DNA of 64,000 nt from Aedoeadaptatus ivorii. Its GTDB lineage: Bacteria; Bacillota; Clostridia; Tissierellales; Peptoniphilaceae. The stretch lies in the NCBI RefSeq assembly GCF_900638585.1, contig NZ_LR134523.1, forward strand, positions 832,001 through 896,000, in the 5' to 3' direction. The notes beneath the pieces were generated by a model, which was not told where the DNA came from, did no database searches, and saw only the letters and a list, made by a program, of their open reading frames with translations. Positions 53,239 to 62,150 of the stretch are shown in pieces. Made by a program: the position numbers and the translations under genes. Every line of letters starts with the position of its first letter. The stretch's first letter is position 1.

Positions 53239-54588
53239 CTATCCTACGATAAATCTGCCTTCCGCATAGCGGTATTTTTTGTCGTGTTCTTTTTGGAACA
53301 GTCCCATGGCAAAGGTGGTCGGACCGACCCTGCCCAGATACATGGTGAAGGTAATAAACAGCTTCGATAGCGGCGACAGATCCGCGGTAATTCCGCGGGT
53401 GACGCCCACCGTTCCGAAGGCGGATACGGTTTCGAAGAGAATGTCCACAAATACGAATTTGTTGTGTTCAAAGAACACGATACAGGATGCCACGAAAAAT
53501 ACCAGACAGATGGCGATTACAAAGAGTGCAAAAATCTTTCGAATCGTCGTCTCGCTGACCCGCCGCTTAAAGAGTTCCGTATCGCGGGTCCCCTTTAGGG
53601 TGGTAAAGGCGGCGGCCATGGTGATGGCAAAAGTGGTGGTCTTCAGTCCCCCGGCGGTGGAGCCCGGCGATCCCCCGATAAACATCAAGAGGATGGCGAA
53701 AAACACCGTAATGTCGTTCATGCTCCCCATCTCGACGGAGTTAAAGCCCGCCGTCCGGAATGTGGTCGATTGGAAAAACGCCGCGAGCCACTTTTGTTGC
53801 TCGGGCAATGCGCCCAGGGTCGCCGGGTTTCTAAATTCGAAGAAGTATATCAAAAACATTCCGCCTAAGAGCAGCATCGCCGTGGTGGAAAGCACCAGTT
53901 TCGTATGCGACGACAGGTGTTTGCTCTGCCGGAACTGCCACAATTCCACATAAACGATAAAGCCCAAGCCCCCTAAAATGATCAGGGCGGCGATGGTGAG
54001 CGTCACCAAATAGTCGCCTTGAAAGGGGATCATGGAATTGCCGAAGAGGTCGAAGCCCGCATTACAAAACGCGGAGATCGCATGGAATACCGAAAACACG
54101 ACGCCCTTAAACAGACCGTAGGCGGGCACGAGGCGAAGACTCAACAAAAGCGCGCCGATTCCCTCTACGACAAAGGTAAAACGAATCACGAATTCGATCA
54201 GGCGCACCATACCGCTGAGCGTATTCGTATTTAGCTGTTCGCGAATAAACATGCGTTCTCTGAGCCCGATTTTTTTTCCTAAAAGCACCGAAACCAATGC
54301 GATTATGGTCATCGTGCCCAATCCGCCGATCTGAATCAGGGATATAATAACAAACTTACCGAATACGCTCCAGCCCACCGCCGTATTTCTTACGATCAAT
54401 CCCGTTACACAAGATGCCGATGTGGCGGTGAATAGGGCATCGATAAAACTCGCGCCGTTTCCGTCACTCGAGGCAAAGGGAAGCATCAATAAAAGCGTGC
54501 CCATCGAGATCAAGAGCATAAACGAGATGCCCAGCACCAGCGGCGGGTTCTTTAATACTTCCCTCTGAATATGATTCCAAATTTTCAC
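53239..54588 (-). CDS. Potassium uptake channel subunit KtrB/TrkH
   Basis: 449 residues with about eight to ten membrane helices. Selectivity-filter-like loops include TATSASCVTGLIVRNTAVGW and AISAFCNAGFDLFGNSMIPF, with STTFRTAGFNSVEMGSMNDI and VSAFGTVGVTRGITADLSPL as the third and fourth. These are the four P-loops of the SKT family. The start is GTG at 54588 with AGGAG upstream. It takes up potassium or sodium-potassium as a dimer with the RCK protein encoded next. Confidence 0.95.
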   Translation of the reverse strand: MKIWNHIQREVLKNPPLVLGISFMLLISMGTLLLMLPFASSDGNGASFIDALFTATSASCVTGLIVRNTAVGWSVFGKFVIISLIQIGGLGTMTIIALVSVLLGKKIGLRERMFIREQLNTNTLSGMVRLIEFVIRFTFVVEGIGALLLSLRLVPAYGLFKGVVFSVFHAISAFCNAGFDLFGNSMIPFQGDYLVTLTIAALIILGGLGFIVYVELWQFRQSKHLSSHTKLVLSTTAMLLLGGMFLIYFFEFRNPATLGALPEQQKWLAAFFQSTTFRTAGFNSVEMGSMNDITVFFAILLMFIGGSPGSTAGGLKTTTFAITMAAAFTTLKGTRDTELFKRRVSETTIRKIFALFVIAICLVFFVASCIVFFEHNKFVFVDILFETVSAFGTVGVTRGITADLSPLSKLFITFTMYLGRVGPTTFAMGLFQKEHDKKYRYAEGRFIVG

Positions 54589-54606
54589 AGTCTGCTCCTA
54601 TGCACA

Positions 54607-54638
54607 AGAAAACCCCACGGGGAGACATCCCGGTGGGG
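54607..54638 (-). terminator. Terminator of infC-rpmI-rplT
   Basis: CCCCACCGGG and CCCCGTGGGG form a stem with one mismatch around an ATGTCT loop, then TTTTCTT on the minus strand, six bases past the rplT stop. Confidence 0.88.
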
Positions 54639-54644
54639 CAAATC

Positions 54645-54995
54645 TTATTCTCCCTTGGCTACTTGAACGAGTTGTGCAAATGCTTCCGGGTCGTGAATAG
54701 CGAGTTCGGACAAAACCTTACGGTTGATGTCGACATTCGCCTTTTTCAAACCGCTGATAAAGCGGCTATAGCTCATGCCGTTTTGGCGTGCGGCTGCGTT
54801 GATTCTCGTAATCCAAAGTTTACGGAAATCTCTTTTTCTTTGTTTTCTACCGCCGAAGGCATAGCTCATAGAGCGCATAACGGCTTGGTTTGCCGGTCTA
54901 AACAGCTTCGACTTTGCGCCGAAATAGCCTTTGGCTTGTTTTAATACTTTTTTATGACGACGCTTTGCGTTCAATCCTCTTTTTACTCTGGCCAT
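54645..54995 (-). CDS. rplT: 50S ribosomal protein L20
   Basis: 116 residues. Basic N-terminus [20 protein letters not shown], then [20 protein letters not shown] and [20 protein letters not shown]-like segments (here [20 protein letters not shown]). It binds 23S rRNA early in assembly and, in Firmicutes, represses its own operon through the leader at 55748-55845. The downstream terminator closes the operon. Confidence 0.98.
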   Translation of the reverse strand: MARVKRGLNAKRRHKKVLKQAKGYFGAKSKLFRPANQAVMRSMSYAFGGRKQRKRDFRKLWITRINAAARQNGMSYSRFISGLKKANVDINRKVLSELAIHDPEAFAQLVQVAKGE

Positions 54996-55008
54996 GTCTA
55001 CCTCCCGA

Positions 55009-55200
55009 TTACGGAATCATCTTGTCGATACGGCGGGTATCGGCAGTGGAGACCAAGTCCCCTTTTCTCAAGTTACGCGTTCTGCGCGGGCTCTTCTTGC
55101 CCGTCAGGTGGCCTTTATATGCCTTGTATCTTCTCAGTTTACCGGTTCCCGTTCTTCTGAAACGCTTTGCGGAACCTCTATGCGTCTTCATTTTACCCAT
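55009..55200 (-). CDS. rpmI: 50S ribosomal protein L35
   Basis: 63 residues, highly basic: [20 protein letters not shown] and [20 protein letters not shown] are the L35 signature. It lies between infC and rplT in the standard order, with 13 bases to rplT and 11 to infC. Confidence 0.98.
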   Translation of the reverse strand: MGKMKTHRGSAKRFRRTGTGKLRRYKAYKGHLTGKKSPRRTRNLRKGDLVSTADTRRIDKMIP

Positions 55201-55211
55201 AGTTTTCCTCC

Positions 55212-55724
55212 TTAATTTTCGGACTTCGGGGCGAAGAACATAACCATGCTCCTGCCTTCCATCTTCGGCTTCTTGTCGACTTCCCCGTATTCTGAAACGA
55301 GTTCCGTAAATTCATCCAACACTTCGCGACCGATTTCGGTATGTCCCATTTCTCGTCCGCGGAAGCGAACGGATACCTTGACTCGATTGCCGTCTTGCAG
55401 GAATTCTTTTGCTTTTTTTGCCTTTGTGTTTAAATCGTGGGTCTCAATCTTCGGCGTCAAACGCAGTTCCTTTACGCTGATCGTCTTTTGTTTCTTCTTC
55501 GACTCTTTTGCTTTTTTCATCATCTCGTAGCGGTACTTTCCGTAGTCGAGAATGCGGCATACAGGCGGCTTGGCTTTAGGCGCGATATTTACGAGATCCA
55601 TTTTAAATTCTTCGGCAATCTCCATTGCCTTTTCAATGGACACGATGCCCAGTTGTTCTCCATCGGGGTCGATTAGGCGCACTTGGCGCGCGCGAATGTC
55701 TCCATTGACTTGAATTTCTTTAAT
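55212..55724 (-). CDS. infC: Translation initiation factor IF-3, AUU start
   Basis: 170 residues starting at ATT (55724-55722), translated MKEIQVNGDIRARQVRLIDP. GGAGGTG stands seven bases before it; the ATC at 55727 is too close to the ribosome binding site, and no ATG, GTG or TTG in frame lies near. The N domain is DPDGEQLGIVSIEKAMEIAE, and the C domain has RFRGREMGHTEIGREVLDEF. IF-3 rejects non-standard start codons, so an AUU start is the classic autoregulatory device. The leader upstream adds L20 control. Confidence 0.93.
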   Translation of the reverse strand: MKEIQVNGDIRARQVRLIDPDGEQLGIVSIEKAMEIAEEFKMDLVNIAPKAKPPVCRILDYGKYRYEMMKKAKESKKKQKTISVKELRLTPKIETHDLNTKAKKAKEFLQDGNRVKVSVRFRGREMGHTEIGREVLDEFTELVSEYGEVDKKPKMEGRSMVMFFAPKSEN

Positions 55725-55747
55725 GATTAAACACCTCCGTAGGCAAT

Positions 55748-55845
55748 AAAAAAACGGGTACAAAAATACCCGCCTTCACACGTTACTGGAACGAAACCTT
55801 AAAACTGATGTCGTAAGGTGAGAAGCGGACTTCTACTTGCAATAC
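55748..55845 (-). promoter_or_regulatory. Ribosomal protein L20 leader with terminator, upstream of infC
   Basis: On the minus strand the segment GTAGAAGTCCGCTTCTCACC followed by TTACG and, further on, GTAACGTGTGAAGGCGGGTA matches the Firmicutes L20 leader. It ends with the terminator CGGGTA-TTTTTG-TACCCG (55755-55772) and seven T residues. Known leaders bind L20 and stop transcription before infC. The first ribosome binding site follows directly. Confidence 0.92.
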
Positions 55846-55851
55846 TAAGTC

Positions 55852-55880
55852 ATTCTACCAGCTTAATCTGTATTTGTCAA
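55852..55880 (-). promoter_or_regulatory. Promoter of the infC-rpmI-rplT operon
   Basis: TTGACA (55880-55875) with 17 bases to TAGAAT (55857-55852). The -35 lies within the last codons of udk, whose stop is at 55863-55865. The start near 55845 fits the beginning of the L20 leader. Confidence 0.88.
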
Positions 55881-56507
55881 ATCATTTTTCGATGCCAAAA
55901 GGATTTGGTCGATCTTCGTCTGGATCAAATCCACCGCCACCCGATTGTGCCCGCCTTCCGGTACGATGATATCCGCATAGCGCTTCGAGGGCTCCACAAA
56001 TTGCAGATGCGCGGGCCGCACAGTGGTAAGATACTGCTCCATCACCGAATCCAGACTCCGACCGCGCTCACGCATATCCCGCCGAATGCGCCGCAGAATG
56101 CGCACATCGCTGTCGGTGTCGACGAATATACGCATATCCAAAAGCGACAGGATCTCGGGCTCGGAAAACAACAGTATGCCTTCGAGCAAGATAATCTTCT
56201 TCGGCTCTATGCGAATCGTTTCACGTTTCCGGTTGTGGGCGGTAAAATCGTACTCGGGCATATCCACCGCCTGATTTGCCTTGAGCGCACGTATATGCGA
56301 AATCAACAAGGCGTTGTCGAAGGCGAAGGGATGGTCGTAATTGGTCTTCTCCCGCTCCTCAAAAGGCAAATGACTCTGGTCTTTATAGTAATTGTCCTGT
56401 CGAATGATCGTACAGCGCGCTTCTCCGGTGTGTTCGAAGATCGATTTCGTCACCGTACTCTTCCCCGAACCGGATCCGCCGCAGATCCCTATAATTACAG
56501 GTTTCAT
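55863..56507 (-). CDS. udk: Uridine kinase
   Basis: 214 residues. Walker [21 protein letters not shown] (about 7-26), the [20 protein letters not shown] segment (about 38-57), [14 protein letters not shown] and [15 protein letters not shown] are the uridine kinase blocks. It phosphorylates uridine and cytidine for salvage. The start overlaps the trhP stop by four bases; udk also follows the U32 genes in Bacillus. Confidence 0.95.
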   Translation of the reverse strand: MKPVIIGICGGSGSGKSTVTKSIFEHTGEARCTIIRQDNYYKDQSHLPFEEREKTNYDHPFAFDNALLISHIRALKANQAVDMPEYDFTAHNRKRETIRIEPKKIILLEGILLFSEPEILSLLDMRIFVDTDSDVRILRRIRRDMRERGRSLDSVMEQYLTTVRPAHLQFVEPSKRYADIIVPEGGHNRVAVDLIQTKIDQILLASKNDLTNTD

Positions 56508-57730
56508 ACCTCTTTCACCCGCTTTCTGATCATATCTTTGGGGGCAACCGGACGATCCACCGCGACGCTGAAATGCTGCCGGGCCCGATTGGCGATTTCG
56601 ATCTTCTCGCCGTCGAGATCGCGCATATCCGTAAATATCTGGACAAAATGCGGCTTGCCCGGTCCAAAGATCTCCACCTCGTCGCCGTCAAATATCCGAT
56701 TTCTCTGCTCGATGAGGGCGCGACCGGTTTTCGGATCGTAGTGCAAGACGACGCCGACAAAATCGTAATTTCTGATATATGTCGTCTGCTCGCTGATGCC
56801 CCGCGCGTCCTTCGCCTCGGAATAGTAAAAGCCCGTGGTGAAATCCCGGTGCGAGACCTTTTTGATCTCCTCTTCCCAGGCGGGATCGTACTGATAGCCT
56901 TCGGGATCGGCGTAATAGGCGTCGATCGCCATCCGATACGAGCGAATCACCGTGGCCAGATAATAGGCGCTCTTTACCCGGCCTTCGATCTTAAGCGAGC
57001 GAATATTCGCTTCGATCAGCGCGTCGATGTGTTCGATCATCGAGAGATCCTTCGAATTGAGGATAAAGCTTCCCTCTTCGGTGGATTCTATAGGAAAATA
57101 TTCCCCCGGTCGATTTTCTTCCACCAGATGGTATTTGTATCGACAGGGTTGGGCGCAGTCGCCCTGATTGGCGTCCCTTCCGGTCATATAGTTGCTCAGT
57201 AGACAGCGCCCGCTATAACTCATACACATCGCGCCGTGCACGAAGGTCTCTATTTCCACCTCGGACACATTGTTCGCAATGGTCTTAATCTCTTCCAATG
57301 TAAGCTCCCGCGCCAAAACCACGCGCTCTGCACCGAGGTCCTTCCAAAAGCGAACGGTATCGCTGTTGGTCAGGCTGCCCTGTGTGCTCATATGGATCGG
57401 TATGGCGCAAGCGGCCTTTACCCGTTGGAACATCCCGGGATCGGCGACGATGACGGCATCGACGCCGATCTCTTCCAAGAACGCGAGATAGTCTTCCAAT
57501 CCTTCGAAATCTCCGTCGTGGGGAATGATATTCAATGTGACATGTACTTTTTTTCCCCGCGCATGGGCGTATTCTACACCTTTTTTCATATCCGCTTTAG
57601 GAAAATTTTTAGACGCTTTTCTGAGTCCGAATGCCTCACCGCCCAAGTATACGGCATCGGCGCCGTAGTCGATGGCGGTGATCAGTTTTTCGAGGTCTCC
57701 GGCCGGCGCCAGCAGTTCGATCTTATTCAT
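56504..57730 (-). CDS. trhP: U32 peptidase-family tRNA hydroxylation protein, TrhP-like
   Basis: 408 residues. It shows the U32 signature: [20 protein letters not shown] (about 4-23) at the start, then the Cys cluster [20 protein letters not shown] and [20 protein letters not shown] (about 165-205), where cysteines bind iron-sulfur or structural metal. Homologues YrrN and YrrO (TrhP) make 5-hydroxyuridine at tRNA wobble position 34 using prephenate. The next gene upstream (trmR) methylates that product. A protease role is not excluded but the neighbours favour tRNA. Confidence 0.87.
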   Translation of the reverse strand: MNKIELLAPAGDLEKLITAIDYGADAVYLGGEAFGLRKASKNFPKADMKKGVEYAHARGKKVHVTLNIIPHDGDFEGLEDYLAFLEEIGVDAVIVADPGMFQRVKAACAIPIHMSTQGSLTNSDTVRFWKDLGAERVVLARELTLEEIKTIANNVSEVEIETFVHGAMCMSYSGRCLLSNYMTGRDANQGDCAQPCRYKYHLVEENRPGEYFPIESTEEGSFILNSKDLSMIEHIDALIEANIRSLKIEGRVKSAYYLATVIRSYRMAIDAYYADPEGYQYDPAWEEEIKKVSHRDFTTGFYYSEAKDARGISEQTTYIRNYDFVGVVLHYDPKTGRALIEQRNRIFDGDEVEIFGPGKPHFVQIFTDMRDLDGEKIEIANRARQHFSVAVDRPVAPKDMIRKRVKEV

Positions 57731-58370
57731 ATTCTCTCCTAATCAATAAGAGGCCGTCGTCGATGGGAAGGATGTCCGCTACGATCCCTTCTTCCCGCAG
57801 GATGTCGTAGAGCATTCGCTTCAATCGCTTGACGATGGTCACCTTTCTTCGTACATATAGTTCTTTAGAGGCGAGCATGCCGTGAAAAAGTACATTGTCC
57901 ATGGCGATCACCCCGCCCGGTGCCAATAGGGCCAGCGCGCGCTTTAGATATTTTTCGTATTGGCCCTTCGCCGCGTCGACGAAAATAAAGTCGTATATGC
58001 CTTCGTCGTTTCGCATAAATGCCTCTGCGTCTTCCACCACCAAGCGGATGCGCGATTCGAGGTCCTGATTTTGAAAGTGCGTACGGGCGGAAACCGCCCG
58101 GTCCGGATCGATCTCCACGGTCGTGATCGTCGCTTCGGGAAGCACTGCCGCCATCACCGATGCGGAATAGCCGATGGCGGTCCCCAGTTCCAGAATTCTT
58201 GAAGGGCACAAGACCGGCAAGAAGAACCGAAGGAAATTTTCAACCTCTTCTCCGAAGATCGGAACGCCTTCTTTTTCCGCAAATGCGCGCAATTCGCCGA
58301 GATAGCCGCCCCGGTCGGGTGCGATACGGGCGAGAAACCATTCATTATTGTCTTTGATACTATCTTGCAT
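57723..58370 (-). CDS. trmR: SAM-dependent O-methyltransferase, TrmR-like
   Basis: 215 residues. The Rossmann methyltransferase motifs are ILELGTAIGYSASVMAAVLP (about 68-87), ITTVEIDPDRAVSARTHFQN and YDFIFVDAAKGQYEKYLKRA. The family (YrrM in Bacillus) converts 5-hydroxyuridine to 5-methoxyuridine in tRNA. It precedes the trhP-like gene by an 8-base overlap. The ATG lies just after the RNase J terminator with no visible ribosome binding site; no better start exists in frame. Confidence 0.85.
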   Translation of the reverse strand: MQDSIKDNNEWFLARIAPDRGGYLGELRAFAEKEGVPIFGEEVENFLRFFLPVLCPSRILELGTAIGYSASVMAAVLPEATITTVEIDPDRAVSARTHFQNQDLESRIRLVVEDAEAFMRNDEGIYDFIFVDAAKGQYEKYLKRALALLAPGGVIAMDNVLFHGMLASKELYVRRKVTIVKRLKRMLYDILREEGIVADILPIDDGLLLIRREYE

Positions 58371-58373
58371 CGC

Positions 58374-58399
58374 AAAAATAGCCGGAATATCCGGCTATT
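58374..58399 (-). terminator. Terminator of rnj
   Basis: AATAGCCGGA (58377-58386) pairs perfectly with TCCGGCTATT (58390-58399), loop of three, followed by TTTTG on the minus strand. The rnj stop codon lies partly in the stem. Confidence 0.86.
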
Positions 58400-60068
58400 A
58401 CACATCCATAATAATGGGAAGAATCATGGGGTTTCTGCGGGTCTTTTTGAAGATAAAGCTGCGCAGGTCGTCGCGAATCTGCGACTTAATCGAAGACCAG
58501 TCCTTGACGTTCTGACGCTTGCAGTCTATGACCGATTTTTGTACCACGCCGCGCACTTCGTTCATCAAATCCGTGGATTCCCGCACATAGACGAAACCGC
58601 GGGAGATGATATCGGGTCCGGAGACCATATCTCCGGTCTTGCGGTTCATCGCGATAATGGCGATGATCAGGCCGTCTTCGGAGAGGTGTTTTCTGTCTCT
58701 GAGTACGATATTGCCCACATCGCCGATGCCCAAGCCGTCGATCATCACTTGTCCGGCAGGGACATCCTTCACCATGCGCGCGTCGTTTGCCGTCATCTCC
58801 AGGCAGTTCCCGTTTTCCAACATAAAGATGTTCTTCTTGGGAACGCCCATTTTTTGCGCCACTTCCGCATGCTTTAAGAGGTGCTTGACCTCCCCGTGGA
58901 TCGGGATAAAGAAACGGGGCTTTAACAGGTTCAACAACAGTTTATGCTCTTCCTGATAGGCGTGTCCCGAGACGTGAATTTCGGAGAGGGATTCGTAGAT
59001 TACGCGAACGCCCTTGTCCAAAAGGTGGTTGATTACGGTGTTGATCGCGCTTTCGTTCCCCGGAATCGGATGCGCCGAAAGGATGATGACATCGTCCTTG
59101 GTCAGCTGAATGCGCTTGTGCTCGCCGGTAGAAATCCGCGTCATCGCACTCATGGGCTCGCCTTGGCTGCCCGTGGTGATCAAGACCAGTTGTTTCGGAT
59201 TATAGCGATTCATATCCTTGATGTCGATAATCGTATTGGGCTTGACGCGCAAATACCCCAACTTTTCGGCGATGCCCATGACATTCAACATACTCCGGCC
59301 GCTGAGTACGATCTTTCTGTTATAGCGTTCCGCCGCCGTGATGATCTGCTGAATCCGATAGACATTCGACGCAAAGGTCGCGATGATAATCCGATTGCCC
59401 TTCATCAGCGCAAAGAGCCGGTCAAATGTCGCGCCGACCTTCCGCTCGCTCATGGAAAATCCTTCGCGCAGTACGTTCGTAGATTCGCTAAAGAGCGCCA
59501 ACACGCCGCGGTTTCCGATCTCCGCCAAGCGGTTCAGGTCGATGGGATCGCCCGAAATCGGCGTAAAGTCGACCTTGAAGTCCCCGGTGTGAACGAGTAC
59601 GCCGACGGGGGTGGTAATCGCGAGGGCGGCCGCATCGGGAATAGAGTGGTTGACATTGACCCATTCCACTTCGAAGAATTTCCCGATCTTTACGGGCTTT
59701 CTGTATCCGACGGTGACCATCTTCGTGCTCCTGAGGAGTCTGTGTTCCTTCAGCTTATTTTCCAGTAGACTCAAAGTCAATTTGGTGCCGTATATGGGAA
59801 TATTGACTTGCTTGAGGACATAGGGAATGGCGCCGATATGGTCTTCGTGCCCGTGGGTGATGACGATCGCCTTGATTTTATGTTTGTTCTGCAGCAAATA
59901 CTTGATGTCCGGAATCACCACATCGATGCCGGGCATATCCTCTTCCGGGAAAGTCATACCGCAGTCTACGAGAATCAGCTCGTCCTGATGCTCGATGACG
60001 GTCATGTTCTTTCCCACTTCGCGCATTCCGCCCAAGGGAATGATGCGAAGCTTACCGTTATTCTTCAT
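58398..60068 (-). CDS. rnj: Ribonuclease J
   Basis: 556 residues. The metallo-beta-lactamase motif is AIVITHGHEDHIGAIPYVLK (about 67-86), followed by NHSIPDAAALAITTPVG and HTGDFKVDFTPI. The beta-CASP part shows ATFASNVYRIQQIITAAERY and the C-terminal NVSGHAYQEEHKLLLNLLKP-like segment (HVSGHAYQEEHKLLLNLL). It is an endonuclease and 5'-3' exonuclease in RNA turnover. It overlaps the fur gene by some 11 bases. Confidence 0.96.
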   Translation of the reverse strand: MKNNGKLRIIPLGGMREVGKNMTVIEHQDELILVDCGMTFPEEDMPGIDVVIPDIKYLLQNKHKIKAIVITHGHEDHIGAIPYVLKQVNIPIYGTKLTLSLLENKLKEHRLLRSTKMVTVGYRKPVKIGKFFEVEWVNVNHSIPDAAALAITTPVGVLVHTGDFKVDFTPISGDPIDLNRLAEIGNRGVLALFSESTNVLREGFSMSERKVGATFDRLFALMKGNRIIIATFASNVYRIQQIITAAERYNRKIVLSGRSMLNVMGIAEKLGYLRVKPNTIIDIKDMNRYNPKQLVLITTGSQGEPMSAMTRISTGEHKRIQLTKDDVIILSAHPIPGNESAINTVINHLLDKGVRVIYESLSEIHVSGHAYQEEHKLLLNLLKPRFFIPIHGEVKHLLKHAEVAQKMGVPKKNIFMLENGNCLEMTANDARMVKDVPAGQVMIDGLGIGDVGNIVLRDRKHLSEDGLIIAIIAMNRKTGDMVSGPDIISRGFVYVRESTDLMNEVRGVVQKSVIDCKRQNVKDWSSIKSQIRDDLRSFIFKKTRRNPMILPIIMDV

Positions 60069-60516
60069 TCGTTTCTCCTTTCGAGGCCTCTCGACAATGA
60101 GAACATATTCCGTAAAATTTTAAATTGTGATCCGTAATATGAAAGCCTTCTCTGTTTTCGATCTCCTCTTCCAAATTGTCCAGGAGGTCCAGGTTTACTT
60201 CTGTAATATCGTTACATTTTTTGCAGATTAAATGGTGATGGGCATGCTTTTCTTCTTGCAGGCGCCGTTCGTAGCGCGTTACGCCGTCGTCGAAGGAAAG
60301 CACGGTTAAAAACCCGATCTCTTCCAAAAGATTTACGGTGCGGTAGACCGTGGCGATGCCGATTTCGGGCATCTTTTCCGCCGCATAGCGAAACACTTCT
60401 TCCGTCGTAATGTGTTCGCCTTCGTGGTCGGCGAACACTTCCATGACGACGGCACGCTGTCTCGTGTATTTGTAACCCTTGGACTGCAAAAATTTTTTGA
60501 ATGTATTGTCTGACAA
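60058..60516 (-). CDS. Fur/PerR-family metal-dependent regulator
   Basis: 152 residues from a TTG at 60516, five bases after AGGTGG; a GTG at 60525 is too close to that site. The winged helix is FLQSKGYKYTRQRAVVMEVF, with GIATVYRTVNLLEEIGFLTV as recognition helix. The metal-binding part has EKHAHHHLICKKC and FYGICSHC, two CxxC zinc pairs. The target metal (iron, peroxide sensing or zinc) cannot be decided. It overlaps rnj. Confidence 0.92.
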   Translation of the reverse strand: MSDNTFKKFLQSKGYKYTRQRAVVMEVFADHEGEHITTEEVFRYAAEKMPEIGIATVYRTVNLLEEIGFLTVLSFDDGVTRYERRLQEEKHAHHHLICKKCNDITEVNLDLLDNLEEEIENREGFHITDHNLKFYGICSHCREASKGETNEE

Positions 60517-60525
60517 ACTTACCAC

Positions 60526-60771
60526 CTATTGTGCCTGTTCTATCAGGAGTTCTTCGTAGATCTCCATGGCGCGTACATACTCTTCTTCGTCGATGCCGGC
60601 ATAATATACGTCCCCCGACTCGTCGTATTCTTCTCGGAGTATAAAAGTACCGTAATCGATATGTTCCGCATCTAAGAGGGCGATATAGTCGCAATCGTCG
60701 ACGCGAAAACGGGCCTTAATGATAAAGCTGATGCCGTTTCCCATCTCGTCAAAAAACAACTGTCGGTTCAT
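60526..60771 (-). CDS. DUF1292 family protein
   Basis: 81 residues from the ATG at 60771, with AGGTGAG upstream. The sequence is strongly acidic, with ISFIIKARFRVDDCDYIALL and AEHIDYGTFILREEYDESGD; this is the DUF1292 pattern. Family members sit beside ruvX and ireB in Firmicutes. The role is unknown. Confidence 0.88.
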   Translation of the reverse strand: MNRQLFFDEMGNGISFIIKARFRVDDCDYIALLDAEHIDYGTFILREEYDESGDVYYAGIDEEEYVRAMEIYEELLIEQAQ

Positions 60772-60775
60772 TTTC

Positions 60776-61189
60776 TCACCTGTGCGCATCCAAATACGTC
60801 TGAAGGATCATGGCGGCAGCGATCTTATCCACATGTTCCTTTCGATGTTCCCGGCGAACGCCGCCCTCGATCAACGCCATTTCGGCGGAGGCGGTGGTCA
60901 GCCGTTCGTCAACGTATTCGATCTCTATGCCCAAAGTTTCCCGTAAAAAATCGGCATAGCGCATGGTGCGCTCTGCCTGAAATCCGATGGAATTGTTCAT
61001 GTTTTTCGGAAGACCGACGATCAGCTTCTCCACCGCGTATCGGTCGATCAGTTCTCGAAGCGCCTCCGCATCCGCCTTCTTCGAAGTCCTTTGAATGGTC
61101 AAAAGCCCTTGGGCAAAAATTCCCAAGGGATCCGAAACGGCGACGCCGACGGTCTTATTTCCGATGTCTAAACCCAATAGTCTTTTCAT
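60776..61189 (-). CDS. ruvX: RuvX/YqgF Holliday junction resolvase-like protein
   Basis: 137 residues of the RNase H fold. MKRLLGLDIGNKTVGVAVSD is the first strand with its Asp, LIVGLPKNMNNSIGFQAERT the middle, and IEYVDERLTTASAEMALIEG with the Glu at about 98. The protein is essential in many bacteria and takes part in rRNA 5' end maturation; homologues resemble RuvC. It lies immediately before a reductase gene. Confidence 0.95.
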   Translation of the reverse strand: MKRLLGLDIGNKTVGVAVSDPLGIFAQGLLTIQRTSKKADAEALRELIDRYAVEKLIVGLPKNMNNSIGFQAERTMRYADFLRETLGIEIEYVDERLTTASAEMALIEGGVRREHRKEHVDKIAAAMILQTYLDAHR

Positions 61190-62131
61190 TTAAATCACTT
61201 TAATACAAAACTGCGGGCAGACTGTCGCACAGTAGCCGCAAAGGATGCAGCGTTCGTCTACGACGGCGCGTCCGTCCTCTACGTGGATGGCATCCTGCTT
61301 GCAACGTCGTTCACAATTTCCGCATCCGATACAATAATCGGCGATAATCAGCTTGCGTTTTTTCTTGGATACCGCATCATAGGCGGCTTCGTTTTCGGTT
61401 TTTCGCAAAAAGAGATCCGCATTATAGTCGATCTCCTGCTTGGACTGCATGCCCACAGCCGTGGCATCGATATGGGGTTGCGCTTGAATCCAACGGAGCG
61501 CCTCGGCGCTGTTTCCGATTAGATGTCCGCCGCCCAAAGCCTTCATCGAATATATGCCGATGCCCTTTTTGTGCCGCGCCTCTATGGCGTGAAGCATCTC
61601 CGTCGCGGTGCCGTCCTGTATGCCGATGCCCGCCCGATTGATAATCGGGTGGATAATCTCGATCTCGGGAAAGAGCGCCGTCGCATTTACACAGCCGATA
61701 AAATGGGTGGAAATGCCGATGGCGCGGATAATCCCTTTGCGTTTGAACGCCGCCAGGCACTCGAGCGCCTCTTTGTGCCCCCGGAGGGTCAACAACGATT
61801 CCTGCTCGTGGAGCATAAAGATATCAATATAGTCGGTATCCATTTCCTTCAGCGCCTTGGCTACGCTCGCCTCTGCCGTCGCGCGATCGTAGCAATACGC
61901 CTTTGTCGTAATCGTCCATCTTTCACGGCCGATCTCTCGAATTGCTTCTCGGAGAAAATGATAGTTGTCGTAAATCTCCGCCGTGTCTATAAAGTTTATA
62001 CCCTTTTCGTGGGCGTATACCAATAATTCCGTGCCCTTTTTCAGGGAAAGATTCGCCTGAAATTTAGAAAATGTCAGCGAACCAAAACACAAAGGTGATA
62101 CTTCGATCCCCGTCTTACCTAAAATCGCCAT
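61190..62131 (-). CDS. Aldo/keto reductase with C-terminal ferredoxin domain
   Basis: 313 residues from the ATG at 62131 (MAILGKTGIEVSPLCFGSLT), preceded by GGGAGAAG. A longer frame to 62167 begins inside the ireB terminator and is rejected. The barrel has FIDTAEIYDNYHFLREAIRE (catalytic Asp and Tyr), TITTKAYCYD (Lys) and IDIFMLHEQESL (His). The C-terminus adds two 4Fe-4S sites, DYCIGCGNCERRCKQDAI and CILCGYCATVCPQF. The substrate is unknown; the clusters suggest electron transfer to or from ferredoxin. Confidence 0.88.
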   Translation of the reverse strand: MAILGKTGIEVSPLCFGSLTFSKFQANLSLKKGTELLVYAHEKGINFIDTAEIYDNYHFLREAIREIGRERWTITTKAYCYDRATAEASVAKALKEMDTDYIDIFMLHEQESLLTLRGHKEALECLAAFKRKGIIRAIGISTHFIGCVNATALFPEIEIIHPIINRAGIGIQDGTATEMLHAIEARHKKGIGIYSMKALGGGHLIGNSAEALRWIQAQPHIDATAVGMQSKQEIDYNADLFLRKTENEAAYDAVSKKKRKLIIADYCIGCGNCERRCKQDAIHVEDGRAVVDERCILCGYCATVCPQFCIKVI

Positions 62132-62150
62132 ACTTCTCCCGTCTACAAAA

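Noticed and set aside
58944-59768. 274-residue plus-strand frame opposite rnj
   Set aside because: It mirrors RNase J codons and resembles no protein; all other plus-strand frames in the window are shadows of the same kind.
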